Source of the DNA: Neisseria subflava
GTDB lineage: Bacteria > Pseudomonadota > Gammaproteobacteria > Burkholderiales > Neisseriaceae
Length of the DNA: 64,000 bases
Assembly (NCBI RefSeq): GCF_003044935.1
Contig: NZ_POXP01000001.1
Location: 124,001-188,000, forward strand
Direction: 5' to 3'
The number at the start of each line of letters is the position of its first letter. Positions within the stretch are counted from its first letter, which is position 1. Under the pieces are notes generated by a model. It ran no database searches. It was not told the origin of the DNA and was given only the letters and a program-made list of their open reading frames with translations. Shown one piece after another: positions 1 to 11,546 of this stretch. The translations under genes and the position numbers were made by a program.

Positions 1-2
1 TC

Positions 3-695
3 GTCGCCAACGGTTTGCCGGTTTCGCCCAAATTACGCGATTATTGCCATACCAACAGTATCCCTCTGCTGACTTCCAAACAGGAAAGCCCGCACTTGAT
101 GGACGTTTTGCGGATTTATCTGCAACGCACATTGGCGACTTCCACCATCAAGCACGGCGTATTTTTGGATGTATTTGAAGTGGGCGTACTCATTACCGGG
201 CAATCCGGCTTGGGTAAGAGTGAATTGGCATTGGAGCTGATTTCGCGCGGCCACAGCCTGATTGCCGATGATGCAGTCGAACTTTTCCGTACCGGTCCAG
301 AAATGCTGGAAGGTCGTTGCCCGCCGATGCTGCGTGATTTCCTCGAAGTACGTGGCTTGGGCATACTCAATATCCGCCATATTTTTGGCGAAACCTCCAT
401 CCGTCCGAAAAAAATCCTCCAGCTGATTATCAATTTGGTTCCGGCCGACGACGGATACATGAAACAACTCGATCGATTGAGCATCCGTACCGAAACTGAA
501 TCTATCCTCAACGTCAGCATCCGTTCCGTTACCCTGCCTGTTGCAATCGGTCGAAACTTAGCAGTATTGGTTGAAGCTGCAGTGCGCAATTACATCCTTC
601 AATTGCGCGGTAAGGACAGCACCAAAGAATTCCTCGAACGCCATCAAACACAACTCAAAGAAAACGAACAAAACCATGAAAATCGTCCTGATTAG
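3..695 (+). CDS. hprK: HPr kinase/phosphorylase (5' end outside window)
   Basis: C-terminal part of HPr kinase/phosphorylase, a cytoplasmic enzyme that phosphorylates and dephosphorylates a serine of HPr-type phosphocarrier proteins. The open frame runs in from the left edge (no stop between base 3 and the TTG at 15), so about 90 N-terminal residues of the usual ~320 are missing. The Walker A loop GQSGLGKSE is clear (bases about 198-224), followed by the family stretch [11 protein letters not shown]. The gene overlaps the start of rapZ by 20 bases, so the two are translationally coupled; the hprK-rapZ pair is common in beta-proteobacteria with an incomplete PTS. Family assignment is firm; only the N-terminus cannot be judged. 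Confidence 0.93.
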   Translation, partial: VANGLPVSPKLRDYCHTNSIPLLTSKQESPHLMDVLRIYLQRTLATSTIKHGVFLDVFEVGVLITGQSGLGKSELALELISRGHSLIADDAVELFRTGPEMLEGRCPPMLRDFLEVRGLGILNIRHIFGETSIRPKKILQLIINLVPADDGYMKQLDRLSIRTETESILNVSIRSVTLPVAIGRNLAVLVEAAVRNYILQLRGKDSTKEFLERHQTQLKENEQNHENRPD

Positions 696-1530
696 CGGCT
701 TATCCGGCTCAGGAAAATCCGTAGCCCTCAAGCAGCTTGAAGATTTGGGCTATTACTGTGTCGATAACCTTCCTTTGGAAATGCTTCCGTCGTTGGTCTC
801 GCTCCATATCGAACGTGCCGATGAAACCAAACTCGGTGTCAGCGTTGACATCCGTTCCGGTATCAATATTCAGGAAGCGCAAGAGCAAATCCAATATTTG
901 CGTAATGAAGGGCATCAAGTCGAAGTCCTCTTTATTGAAGCAGAAGAGGGCGTGTTGGTTCGCCGCTTCTCAGAAACCCGCCGCGGCCATCCTTTGTCCG
1001 GCCATAATCTGACCTTGTTGGAAAGCCTGCAAAAAGAACGCGAATGGCTCTTTCCGCTTAGAGACATCGCATATTGCATCGATACGTCCAAAATGAACGC
1101 ACAGCAGCTGCGTTATGCCGTGCAACAATGGCTCAATATTGAACGTGTCGGTTTGCTGGTCATTCTTGAATCCTTTGGTTTCAAATACGGCGTTCCCAAC
1201 AATGCCGACTTTATGTTTGATATGCGCAGCTTGCCCAATCCGTATTACGATCCGGAATTGCGCCCCTTTACCGGCATGGATAAGCCTATTCAAGATTATT
1301 TGGGCCAGCAGCCGTTGGCTCAAGAAATGGTTGATGACATCGACCATTTTATTAGCCGCTGGTTGCCGCGCCTGCAACAAGAGAGCCGCAGTTATGTAAC
1401 GATTGCCATCGGTTGTACCGGCGGTCAGCACCGCTCCGTTTATGTTGTGGAAAAACTGGCCGAACGCCTCAAAGGCCGTTACGAACTCCTTGTCCGCCAT
1501 CGTCAGGCACAAAGCTTGGCAGGACGCTAA
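676..1530 (+). CDS. rapZ: RNase adapter / nucleotide-binding protein RapZ
   Basis: 284-residue RapZ (YvcJ family), a P-loop protein that in enterobacteria binds small RNAs and guides RNase E; its role in Neisseria is less defined. The start chosen is ATG 676, giving [15 protein letters not shown] with Walker A GLSGSGKS at residues 8-15; the longer open frame upstream would lie entirely inside hprK. The conserved C-terminal motif [10 protein letters not shown] is near residue 240. The length matches the family (about 285). It overlaps hprK by 20 bases and is followed after a short DUS-containing gap by a small lipoprotein gene. Confidence 0.95.
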   Translation: MKIVLISGLSGSGKSVALKQLEDLGYYCVDNLPLEMLPSLVSLHIERADETKLGVSVDIRSGINIQEAQEQIQYLRNEGHQVEVLFIEAEEGVLVRRFSETRRGHPLSGHNLTLLESLQKEREWLFPLRDIAYCIDTSKMNAQQLRYAVQQWLNIERVGLLVILESFGFKYGVPNNADFMFDMRSLPNPYYDPELRPFTGMDKPIQDYLGQQPLAQEMVDDIDHFISRWLPRLQQESRSYVTIAIGCTGGQHRSVYVVEKLAERLKGRYELLVRHRQAQSLAGR

Positions 1531-1564
1531 CTTGCCGTTTCAGACGGCCTCAAAGGAAGAAACC

Positions 1565-1801
1565 ATGAAAAAAATCAGTCTGACCGCATTATCTCTGCTT
1601 ATCTTGACCGCCTGTGCAACAGAGCCTGTTACTGCTTACCGTTGGCACCGTACCGGTGCGAGCGAAGCTGAAGTTTCCCGCCAAATCAATACCTGCAAAT
1701 CACAAGTTCAAAATGGAACCAAACGTGGCAATACATCCAAAACGTTTGAGCAATGTATGGATGAAGCAGGTTATTACAGCTATGAACATGGCAACCTCTA
1801 A
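1565..1801 (+). CDS. small putative lipoprotein
   Basis: 78-residue protein with a lipoprotein signal: MKKISLTALSLLILTAC, with lipobox LTAC and Cys at residue 17. The mature part is only about 60 residues, contains two further cysteines (in NTCKSQ and FEQCMDE) and no domain I recognise. ATG 1565 is preceded by AAGGAAG at good spacing. It follows rapZ by 34 bases, with one DUS in the gap, and may be cotranscribed; an inverted DUS terminator lies directly downstream. It is probably an outer-membrane-anchored periplasmic protein; function unknown. Confidence 0.8.
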   Translation: MKKISLTALSLLILTACATEPVTAYRWHRTGASEAEVSRQINTCKSQVQNGTKRGNTSKTFEQCMDEAGYYSYEHGNL

Positions 1802-1829
1802 ATCCTGATTGACCGATTATCCCAATACC

Positions 1830-1867
1830 GAGGCCGTCTGAAAAACAATGATTTTTCAGACGGCCTC
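1830..1867 (+). terminator. inverted-DUS terminator after hprK-rapZ-lipoprotein
   Basis: AGGCCGTCTGAAAAA pairs with TTTTTCAGACGGCCT across a 6-base loop, giving a 16-bp stem downstream of the lipoprotein gene. Confidence 0.75.
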
Positions 1868-1894
1868 AGATACGAATAGAAAGAATAAAAAGAC

Positions 1895-2821
1895 ATGGCT
1901 ATCCAATGGTTTCCCGGCCACATGAACAAGGCAAAAAAAGCCATCGCCGAACGCATTAAAAGCGTTGATATGGTGATTGAGATGCTGGACGCGCGTATGC
2001 CTGCTTCCAGCGAAAACCCTTTGCTTGCCCAGTTGTCCAAAGGCAAGCCCAAACTGAAAATTTTAAACAAGCAAGATCTTGCCGATCCCGAGCGTACCAA
2101 AGTTTGGCTCGAACACTACAACAGCCGCCAAGATACCCGTGCCATTGCGCTTGATTCTTCCGAAACCGGCGCACATGGCAAAATTACCCAAGCCTGCCGT
2201 GCCATGATTCCGCATCGCCAAGGTATCGAGAAGCCGCTGCGTGTCCTGATTTGCGGTATCCCCAACGTTGGCAAATCCACCTTGATTAACGGCATGATCG
2301 GCAAAAAATCTGCCAAAACCGGCAACGAACCCGGTATTACCAAAGCCGAACAGCGCCTTTTCCTTGCCGACGATTTCTGGCTGTACGATACCCCCGGTAT
2401 GTTGTGGCCGAAAATTATCGTTGAAGAAGGCGGTTACAACCTTGCAGCTGGCGGTGCAGTTGGACGCAACGCGCTGGATGAAGAAGAAGTGGCACTTGAG
2501 CTTTTGGATTACCTCCGCCGCCATTATCTGGCCCTGTTGCAAGAGCGCTATCAGGCCGACAAAGATCCAAGCAGCCATTGGGACGATACTTCTTGGCTTG
2601 AGTGGATTGCCAAAAAACGCGGTGCGGTTTTGAGCGGCGGACGGGTCAACTACCAAAAGGCCGCTGAAAATATCCTGACTGATTTCCGCGAAGGCAAAAT
2701 CGGCAGAATCACGCTGGAAACGCCAAATCAATGGGAAACTTGGCTGAAAAAAGCCAGACAGAAAGAGGCCGAACTTAAAGCCATTCGCGAAGCCAGAAAG
2801 GCGGAAAGAAAAGGGCAGTAG
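1895..2821 (+). CDS. rbgA: ribosome biogenesis GTPase YlqF/RbgA
   Basis: 308-residue circularly permuted GTPase that acts in late assembly of the 50S ribosomal subunit. The permuted motif order is visible: G4 NKQDLAD (about residue 58) precedes G1 GIPNVGKSTLING (about residue 126) and G3 DTPGML (about residue 174). The N-terminal WFPGHM and DARMPASSENP motifs are typical of YlqF. ATG 1895 has an upstream A/G-rich stretch (AGAAAGAATAAAAAG). The C-terminus is rich in Lys and Arg (KARQKEAELKAIREARKAE), consistent with rRNA contact. It stands alone between two inverted-DUS terminators. Confidence 0.95.
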   Translation: MAIQWFPGHMNKAKKAIAERIKSVDMVIEMLDARMPASSENPLLAQLSKGKPKLKILNKQDLADPERTKVWLEHYNSRQDTRAIALDSSETGAHGKITQACRAMIPHRQGIEKPLRVLICGIPNVGKSTLINGMIGKKSAKTGNEPGITKAEQRLFLADDFWLYDTPGMLWPKIIVEEGGYNLAAGGAVGRNALDEEEVALELLDYLRRHYLALLQERYQADKDPSSHWDDTSWLEWIAKKRGAVLSGGRVNYQKAAENILTDFREGKIGRITLETPNQWETWLKKARQKEAELKAIREARKAERKGQ

Positions 2822-2840
2822 CCTTCAGCCGATTAATATA

Positions 2841-2876
2841 AAAGGCCGTCTGAAATCTATTTTCAGACGGCCTTTT
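2841..2876. terminator. bidirectional inverted-DUS terminator
   Basis: AAAGGCCGTCTGAAA and TTTCAGACGGCCTTT form a 15-bp stem with a 5-base loop between the convergent rbgA (+) and LolA-like (-) genes, with T runs on either side. Confidence 0.85.
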
Positions 2877-2891
2877 GTTGGAATAGACAAT

Positions 2892-3485
2892 TTAGAGGGC
2901 GGTACGGCTGAAGCTGTCCAGAGCTTTATCGGTTTGGATTTGGTTGAACTGCATGATGGTTTTGTCGCCTTGTTTTTCGTCCAATTCGATTTTTCGTACT
3001 AGCGTATCGCCGTTGATTTCGATACGGTTGAAGATTTGGCGGGTAATGGCGGTTTTCGGGGTCAGGGTCAACGTCCATTTTTTCTCGTTGCCGTTTAATT
3101 TCAAATCAAATTGTTTTTCCAAACCTTGGGTATTGCCGCCCAAAAGGTCGAGGAAGAGTTTGATTTGGCGGCTTTGGCCGTTGAGCTTGCTGGCATTTGG
3201 GTTGACCCATTGGCTGCCGTTCCATTGCATGATGCCGTCTGAACGAACGCGCAGGGTAGTTTCAAATGGTTTTTGCATTTTCCAGAGCAGGCCTTTTTGT
3301 GGCACAAGGGTAAAGCTGCCGCTGGTGGTCATGGGTTTGCTGAGGGATTTGAGCTGGCGTTGTTGGACAAAATTGCCTTGCACGTTTTGCGGTTTTTGCA
3401 GGGTTTGTGCCAATTCGGCAGGGGAAAATGCCCATAAAGCCGGAGCGCTGATGAGGAGAGTAAGAGAAAGAATGGTTTTTTTCAT
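2892..3485 (-). CDS. LolA-like outer membrane lipoprotein carrier protein
   Basis: 197-residue periplasmic protein with a Sec signal (residues 1-19, cleavage after ALWA) and a LolA/LolB-type fold: NVQGNFVQQRQL, SGSFTLVPQKGLLWKM and a beta-rich body. It resembles the LolA-related proteins that accompany MMPL exporters in aryl-polyene-type clusters more than the housekeeping LolA; this is a judgement from sequence feel, not a search. Here it lies downstream of icd, about 2.4 kb from the operon at 5.9-12.2 kb that holds its likely partners. Presumed role: carrying a lipid or lipidated product across the periplasm. Confidence 0.72.
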   Translation of the reverse strand: MKKTILSLTLLISAPALWAFSPAELAQTLQKPQNVQGNFVQQRQLKSLSKPMTTSGSFTLVPQKGLLWKMQKPFETTLRVRSDGIMQWNGSQWVNPNASKLNGQSRQIKLFLDLLGGNTQGLEKQFDLKLNGNEKKWTLTLTPKTAITRQIFNRIEINGDTLVRKIELDEKQGDKTIMQFNQIQTDKALDSFSRTAL

Positions 3486-3504
3486 TGTGTTTCCATAAGG
3501 TTTG

Positions 3505-3533
3505 AGGCCGTCTGAAAGTTCAGACGGCCTTTA
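3505..3533 (-). terminator. inverted-DUS terminator after icd
   Basis: AGGCCGTCTGAA and TTCAGACGGCCT separated by 2 bases lie 11 bases beyond the icd stop codon and upstream of the LolA-like gene. Confidence 0.7.
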
Positions 3534-3543
3534 ATTGCTTTAA

Positions 3544-5826
<2,283 letters not shown>

Positions 5827-5938
5827 CTAAGCCTATTATGGCATATTTCGGCGGATTTGGTTGTTGTTTTGATGTTATTGTTTTTTAAGTTGCGGAAAAG
5901 AAAAAGGCCGTCTGAAAAGACAGCCTAAATATAAGGAC

Positions 5939-7141
5939 TTATCCGATAATCAAAACGGCATTGCTGCCGCCGAAAGCGAATGATGAGCTGGCGGCAATGC
6001 GTTTTTCAGACGACCAGCGGCTGTTTTCGTCGGTCAAAGCAATGTTGGGCAGCTCGGAATCGGGTATGTTGTCCCATTGTTGCGGCGGCAGTTTGCCTTC
6101 CGGATTGTATTGGTGGTTGGCCATCAACCAAGCAAACGCGGCTTCAATCGCACCGGCTGCGCCTAAGGTATGACCGGTGGACGGCTTGGTTGAAGTGCAA
6201 AGGGTATGGCAACCAAACACTTCGGCAACGGCTCGGCTTTCCATGCTGTCGTTGTGTTGAGTGCCGGTGCCGTGCAGATTGATCCAGCCGATGTCTTCTG
6301 CTTTCAAACCGGCTTTATCCAAAGCAGCCTGAAAGGATTGGGCTGCACCCAAACCGTCGGGGCGGGGCGAAGACATATGGTAGGCATCACTGCTTGCACC
6401 ATAGCCCAACAATTGCATTTCACCGTCAAAATCTGCATCGCGCGTCATCACGAAAAATGCGGCCGCTTCGCCGATATTGATGCCGTTGCGGTTGGCGGAA
6501 AAAGGCTTGGCGATGCCGTCTGAAAGTACTTCCAAAGAGGCAAAACCATTAATCGTCAGCGGAGAAAGTGTATCCGCGCCGCCGCAAATTACGACATCAC
6601 ACAATCCCGCACGAAGCAGCCGGGCTGCGCTGATGAGGGCGCGTGCGCCGGAAGTGCAGGCGGTGGAGACGGTATAGCGCAAGCCGTCCAAACCGTACAC
6701 TTGGGCGATAAATTCGGAGGGCGAAGCCATGGTGTGTTGCAGCTGCTTGAATGGAACATCTGTCCATTCACCGCCTTCGACAACGTGTTGGAACACAGGG
6801 ATATTTTCATCTGCGCCACTAGTTGACGTACCGGTAACGACAGCAATCCTTTCTTTGCCGTAACGGGCAATGGCCGTCTGAATCAGTCCGTCTATTTGCG
6901 AAAGCGCGTGCAGGATAAGCTGGTTGTTGCGGCTGCGATGCGCTTCGGGAATGCTGTCGGGCAGAGGCATCAGGGTTTCTTTGACTGCACCGAAAGCATG
7001 CGTTTTGCCTTTTACCCATTGGTCTGAAAAAGTCAGGGGCGTGTTTTCAGACGGCGTGAGTAAGGAATCGGCATGAACTTGCAAGCCGCTGCCCAATGCG
7101 CTGGTCAGTGCCGGGCGGCTGAGATAAACAGGAGTATTCAT
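5939..7141 (-). CDS. beta-ketoacyl-[ACP] synthase (FabF/KASII-like)
   Basis: 400-residue condensing enzyme that extends acyl-ACP by decarboxylative Claisen condensation. The triad is complete: Cys162 (STACTSGA), His290 (NLHGTGT) and His324 (STGHTLGAAG), with Lys319. The N-terminus is less like housekeeping FabF (MNTPVYLSRPALTSALGSG) and more like the ketosynthases of aryl-polyene/xanthomonadin-type clusters. It is the last gene of the minus-strand operon PPTase, MMPL, FAD oxidoreductase, DUF3261 lipoprotein, ketosynthase, and starts 3 bases after the lipoprotein stop. No ACP or chain-length factor is adjacent, so it must use carrier proteins encoded elsewhere. Confidence 0.88.
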   Translation of the reverse strand: MNTPVYLSRPALTSALGSGLQVHADSLLTPSENTPLTFSDQWVKGKTHAFGAVKETLMPLPDSIPEAHRSRNNQLILHALSQIDGLIQTAIARYGKERIAVVTGTSTSGADENIPVFQHVVEGGEWTDVPFKQLQHTMASPSEFIAQVYGLDGLRYTVSTACTSGARALISAARLLRAGLCDVVICGGADTLSPLTINGFASLEVLSDGIAKPFSANRNGINIGEAAAFFVMTRDADFDGEMQLLGYGASSDAYHMSSPRPDGLGAAQSFQAALDKAGLKAEDIGWINLHGTGTQHNDSMESRAVAEVFGCHTLCTSTKPSTGHTLGAAGAIEAAFAWLMANHQYNPEGKLPPQQWDNIPDSELPNIALTDENSRWSSEKRIAASSSFAFGGSNAVLIIG

Positions 7142-7144
7142 GAA

Positions 7145-7663
7145 TTAGTCTTCTGCAATCGGGCTGACCGTCCAGAAAGTTTGGTCGGGGAAGCCGATGA
7201 GGAATTGTTCGGAATGGTGGGCGACACACCACAAATCACGCTCGCGGTAGCTGAACACCGCGCCTTTGCCGTCAGGGCAGAAGCCTTGATGGGTGGCGTT
7301 TTGTTGGCGGGCTTCAGGGTAAAGTGTAGTGGCTTGTTCGGCGGCCAAAAGCGGCAACAAGGCGGCAAACAATCGGCGCGAACTGGCATTGGGCATCACA
7401 AAACCATCATTTTTCCAGCCTTTGGTGTTGACCGATTGACGCGATACTGGCGCACCCAGTGCATCGGTTTGGACAAAGCGGATGCCGTCTGAATGAGGCT
7501 CGACTGCCAAGAGATTGGTTTGAACGGTTTGCCCTGCCGCATTAGTCTGCTCGAGTTTGAACCATTGGCCTTCTTTAGAAAGCGGCAGCAGCGTTTGCGG
7601 ATGGGGGAGCGAAGTTGCGCATGCGGAAAGCAGCAGTGCGGCAAGCAAAGGGATAAATCGCAT
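7145..7663 (-). CDS. DUF3261-type lipoprotein
   Basis: 172-residue lipoprotein with signal MRFIPLLAALLLSACA (lipobox LSAC, Cys15). The mature domain is beta-rich (KEGQWFKLEQTNAAGQTVQ and similar) and fits the DUF3261 family found beside MMPL exporters and ketosynthases in aryl-polyene-type clusters. It lies 97 bases after the FAD oxidoreductase and 3 bases before the ketosynthase on the same strand. It is probably an outer-membrane accessory for export or localisation of the pathway product; the exact role is unknown. Confidence 0.75.
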   Translation of the reverse strand: MRFIPLLAALLLSACATSLPHPQTLLPLSKEGQWFKLEQTNAAGQTVQTNLLAVEPHSDGIRFVQTDALGAPVSRQSVNTKGWKNDGFVMPNASSRRLFAALLPLLAAEQATTLYPEARQQNATHQGFCPDGKGAVFSYRERDLWCVAHHSEQFLIGFPDQTFWTVSPIAED

Positions 7664-7707
7664 AAGGTTTTATCTATCGGTCAAAATATTTAATGGTGTG
7701 GATGAAG

Positions 7708-7749
7708 TTTCAGACGGCCTGTTCTGTTCTCAGGCTTGGCCGTCTGAAA
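7708..7749. repeat. inverted DUS pair inside operon
   Basis: TTTCAGACGGCC and GGCCGTCTGAAA, 18 bases apart, lie between the FAD oxidoreductase and DUF3261 genes. No T tract follows, so this may be an RNA-stabilising hairpin or partial attenuator rather than a full terminator. Confidence 0.6.
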
Positions 7750-7760
7750 GGCATTCGTCA

Positions 7761-8999
7761 TTATTCTACCTTCAAATCGCCCACCAATGCGGCAAGTGTG
7801 GACAAGCGTTGCTCGGATTTTTCCACGAATGGATTGTTCGTGTCCCAAGCGTAGCCTGCCAGAATAGATGAAATCATGCGGCTGATTTCAGGGCTGCGGT
7901 TGGGCGCATAGATGGCGTTTTGGAAGCGGAAATCGTACCAGCCGTTTACATAAGTGCGGAATGCGTTCACGCCGATCATCAGTTGGTCGGCAAATTCGGT
8001 TTGCCAATCGACGGCTTCGCCTTTGAGCTGTTTGCCCAACAAATCGGCAGCCAGTTTGGCAGAGTGCAGGGCAATGGTTACACCGGAGGAGAAGACTGGG
8101 TCGAGGAATTCGGCGGCGTTGCCCAAAAGGGCGAAATGTTTGCCGTATAAGGTTTTTACGTTGGCGGAGTAGCCTTGGATAGAGCGGAATGGGAAGTCGT
8201 TTTCCCAAACGGCTTTATCCAAAATTTCCGCCAGCATCGGGCATTCGTACACAAATTTTTTCAACACGGCTTCTGATTCGCCGGCCAGTTTGTCGGGCGT
8301 GCCGACAACGCCGATGGAGCAGCGGTTGTCGCCGAAAGGAATCAGCCAAATCCAGACATCGCGATGTTCAGGATGCGTGTTGATCAGGATTTTGTTGCGG
8401 TCGAATTTCGGGCTGGTGATGTTGTCGTCGATATGCGTGAAGTGGGCTTGGCGCGGAGGCAGATCGGACGGGCTTTCCAAGCCCAAAAGGCGAGGCAGGA
8501 CGCGGCCGTAACCGCTGGCATCCAAAACAAATTTGGCGGTCAGTTCATAGTTTTCGCCTGTATCGGTCGCAATGCTCAAACGTGCCACATCGCCGCTGTT
8601 GTCAAACGCGGTTACGCCATGTCCGAAGCGGACATCGACGCCTTGTTTTGCTGCTTCATCAATCAGGATTTTGTCGAAGATGCCACGGCGCACTTGATAA
8701 ATGGTGCCGGGGCCGTCTGAAAATTTTTCAGTAAAGTTGAAATCTGTGTAACGGCTGCCCCATGAAAACGCAGCACCGTCTTTAAATTGAAAGCTGGGTT
8801 CGGCATGCACTGCATCGGCAAAACCGGCTTCTTCCAACATTTCCATGCAATGCGGCAACAGGCTTTCGCCGATGACAAAGCGCGGGAAATGTTGTTTTTC
8901 CAATACGCAAACTTTAAAGCCTTGTTTGTTCAGCAAAGCGGAAGCAACCGAACCTGAAGGGCCTGCGCCGATAACGGCAACGTCAAATTCTACAGACAT
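7761..8999 (-). CDS. FAD-dependent oxidoreductase (tryptophan-halogenase/GGR-like)
   Basis: 412-residue flavoprotein with an N-terminal Rossmann FAD motif (VAVIGAGPSGSVAS, residues 8-21), the ESLLPHCMEMLEEAG motif typical of tryptophan-halogenase-like and geranylgeranyl-reductase-like monooxygenases, and a second FAD motif (LLGNAAEFLDPVFSSGV, about residue 290). Similar enzymes occur in aryl-polyene-type and related fatty-acid-derived pigment clusters. It lies between the MMPL exporter and the DUF3261 lipoprotein in the same operon. The substrate is unknown; hydroxylation, or reduction or oxidation of the polyene or aryl head, is an inference from context. Confidence 0.85.
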   Translation of the reverse strand: MSVEFDVAVIGAGPSGSVASALLNKQGFKVCVLEKQHFPRFVIGESLLPHCMEMLEEAGFADAVHAEPSFQFKDGAAFSWGSRYTDFNFTEKFSDGPGTIYQVRRGIFDKILIDEAAKQGVDVRFGHGVTAFDNSGDVARLSIATDTGENYELTAKFVLDASGYGRVLPRLLGLESPSDLPPRQAHFTHIDDNITSPKFDRNKILINTHPEHRDVWIWLIPFGDNRCSIGVVGTPDKLAGESEAVLKKFVYECPMLAEILDKAVWENDFPFRSIQGYSANVKTLYGKHFALLGNAAEFLDPVFSSGVTIALHSAKLAADLLGKQLKGEAVDWQTEFADQLMIGVNAFRTYVNGWYDFRFQNAIYAPNRSPEISRMISSILAGYAWDTNNPFVEKSEQRLSTLAALVGDLKVE

Positions 9000-9134
9000 T
9001 TGAAAATACCTTTGATTTTAATGATAAAAAAATGTTTAAACTAGCGTCTGAAGTTTTTCAGACGGCCTCTTACAACGTGACGATAGAAGTCGAAACAAAA
9101 TATCGCTTCAATTTCAATCGTCTTCATCTTGTGT

Positions 9135-11453
9135 CTAATTTTTCAACAATGTGCCTGCCAGCCAAATATTGAATGCCACACCGATGGTAACCGTCATGCC
9201 GAACGCGGCAACAGCGGGCGTGCTGCTGATGGCGAGCAGGGCAAAGGAAATGGCTGTTGTCGCAGCGGCAAGCAGCATACCGCCTAATTTTGCCGGCGCG
9301 CTGTGATGTGCGGTGGCGGCATAGACGGCATAGTCCACGCCGATGGCGGACACTAGAAGCAGGCCGAACATGGCAAACAGGCTGACGGGAATGCCGGCCA
9401 AACCGAGTACGGCAACGGTACAGATGGCGGCGGCCAGCGGCACGGCAAGAATTTTGCTGCCGCGTTTGAAACCAAACATTTTCCACAAAAGCAGCCATGC
9501 CAACGCATAGGAAGCCAGTTTCAACCATGCGGTCTGATTGCGCGTGTGGTGGAAAAGCTCGTTTAAGTGGGCGCGCTTGTCTGCCCAATGTACGCCGGAG
9601 ACGTGTTGCGCCACGGCACGTACGGCGGCTTCATCGGTCATGCCGTTCAAACGCACGACGGCAGCAAAACGGCCTGGTTCTACTTCGCCCAAATACAAGG
9701 AACGCCAAGCCTCTGCCAAATCGGTATTCAGGCCGTCTGAAAGCGACAATGATTGCGTATCGGCAGCTTGCAGCAGGGCATCGCGCACGGTTTTGCGCGG
9801 AATACCGATTTCTGTGAGCGGTTTCCAGCTATCAGGCAACTTGGTCAATTCGCGCAGGCGGTTTTGGAGTTTTTGCTGTTCCGTTGTCGGCAGGATGAAT
9901 TGGTCGGGCGATTGGATGCCGGACAGTTTGCCTTGCGCAATTAAGGGTTGCAGGGCGCGGCCGAGTTCGGCAGTTTTCTTCAACAGGGCATCTTCGCTTT
10001 GTGCTTCGGCCACCAAATATTTGCCGCCAAAATCCGTGCCGCTCAACTGGCCGATTTGTTGTACCTCGGTCAACATCGCGGTCGGCATATTGACCCATTG
10101 ACGGATGTCGTCACGCCAGTCGCTGCGCCACAGTCCGACTGCCAGCAAAACTCCGCCCACGATTAACCAGCCGCGTTTGTGCAGGCGATTTTTCAGACGG
10201 CCTGACAAGGAATAGAGCTTTTCGGTTAATGCGGCAAAAGGCACGGTTTTGGCACGGTAGTGGCGAAACAGCGGCGGCAGCCATAAAACGGTGGCACCAA
10301 ACGCGCCAAATAAGGCAAAGCCTGAAAATACCGCGGTTTGGCGCAGTACAGGCAAAGGGGTAAACCACAGCAGCGCGTAGCCCAAGACGGTAATCGTCAG
10401 GCTGACGGCAAAACTCGGCAAGACATGTTTCATTGCTGAATCAGCCTGCCAAACGGTCTTTTCAGACGGTCCGAATACCGACGGAGCAAGCCAGTGCAAC
10501 GGGAAATCCACCAACATACCCACCAGGCTGGTGCCGATGACGATGGTCAGGATATGCACTTCGCCGAACACCAATAAAGCAACTGCCAATCCGGTCAACA
10601 TACCGGCTGCCAGCGGCAATGACAGCAAAAATACCCGGCCGCTGCGGAAGACCCACAACAGCAGCGCAAAGGTCAGCCCAAGTCCGACTATGCTCATCAG
10701 CCGACTTTCTTTTTCTGCGGCTGCTTTGGATACGGCGGCGAACAATGCGCCACCTGCGCTTAAGGTTTCCGCGCCGTTTTCCGAAGCGATTTGACGGCTT
10801 TGCGCCATCAGCGGTAAGAGGGCGTCGTTGCCGGAAAATTGATCGCCGCCGGCAAGCCGTCCGCGCAAGAATACCCAAGTTTTGCCTTTGTCTTCGGCAA
10901 ACAGCATGCCGTTGTCCATGTCCCACTGTAAACGGCTTTGCGGATTGGCCTTGTCGGCAACAAAGCGTCCGAAGCCCAGCCAGTCTTGTTCTAAAGACAA
11001 AGGCGAGGGGGCTGCAAACGGATTGGCCGCGGCTTCTGCACGCGCTTGAAAATAGGCTTGCGGCTGCTCAAACAACAGGCGTATTTCGTCTTGGGGCAAA
11101 ACTGCCAAACTCAGTTTTTGCATATCCACACGTACTTTGTCCAAATTCGGCGTCATGCTGCTATCGACTTGTTCAAATACGCCACTTTTGCGCCATGCAT
11201 CGGCAATTTGTGAGGCCGTCTGAAAAGCAGTTTCGGCATCGGTACTGCCGGCAAGCAAAATGACTTGCGAATTGAGCTGCGCTTCTGCGGCTTTATCCGC
11301 GACCGTCAGTAAGGCATCGTGTTGCTGCTCGCTTGGCAACAATGCGGTCAAGTCGGTTTGGATGCGCGCTTGTGAAGCAAAGGCATAAACCAAAAACAGG
11401 GTCAGAAACAGGATAAGGGCAGTATAGAGGCGGTTTAGGAGGCGAAGATTCAT
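9135..11453 (-). CDS. MMPL/RND-family exporter
   Basis: 772-residue inner-membrane transporter of the MMPL (RND) superfamily. The N-terminal membrane helix (RLYTALILFLTLFLVYAFA) is followed by a large periplasmic loop, then a block of helices near residues 250-420 (SIVGLGLTFALLLWVF, LTIVIGTSLVGMLVDFPLHWL). A second periplasmic domain and a second helix block (ILAVPLAAAICTVAVLGL, LVSAIGVDYAVYAATAHH) follow. The internal duplication is typical. In aryl-polyene-type clusters such proteins are thought to move the lipidated product toward the outer membrane together with a LolA-like carrier, here encoded at 2.9-3.5 kb. It is second in the operon, after the phosphopantetheinyl transferase. Confidence 0.9.
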   Translation of the reverse strand: MNLRLLNRLYTALILFLTLFLVYAFASQARIQTDLTALLPSEQQHDALLTVADKAAEAQLNSQVILLAGSTDAETAFQTASQIADAWRKSGVFEQVDSSMTPNLDKVRVDMQKLSLAVLPQDEIRLLFEQPQAYFQARAEAAANPFAAPSPLSLEQDWLGFGRFVADKANPQSRLQWDMDNGMLFAEDKGKTWVFLRGRLAGGDQFSGNDALLPLMAQSRQIASENGAETLSAGGALFAAVSKAAAEKESRLMSIVGLGLTFALLLWVFRSGRVFLLSLPLAAGMLTGLAVALLVFGEVHILTIVIGTSLVGMLVDFPLHWLAPSVFGPSEKTVWQADSAMKHVLPSFAVSLTITVLGYALLWFTPLPVLRQTAVFSGFALFGAFGATVLWLPPLFRHYRAKTVPFAALTEKLYSLSGRLKNRLHKRGWLIVGGVLLAVGLWRSDWRDDIRQWVNMPTAMLTEVQQIGQLSGTDFGGKYLVAEAQSEDALLKKTAELGRALQPLIAQGKLSGIQSPDQFILPTTEQQKLQNRLRELTKLPDSWKPLTEIGIPRKTVRDALLQAADTQSLSLSDGLNTDLAEAWRSLYLGEVEPGRFAAVVRLNGMTDEAAVRAVAQHVSGVHWADKRAHLNELFHHTRNQTAWLKLASYALAWLLLWKMFGFKRGSKILAVPLAAAICTVAVLGLAGIPVSLFAMFGLLLVSAIGVDYAVYAATAHHSAPAKLGGMLLAAATTAISFALLAISSTPAVAAFGMTVTIGVAFNIWLAGTLLKN

Positions 11454-11546
11454 CGTTCAGACGGCCTTTTGCAAATGCTGCTGTTGGTGTGTGGAATAAG
11501 TAAAAGTGCAGTAAATTAAATCAGATTATTATTATTTTGTCAGTTG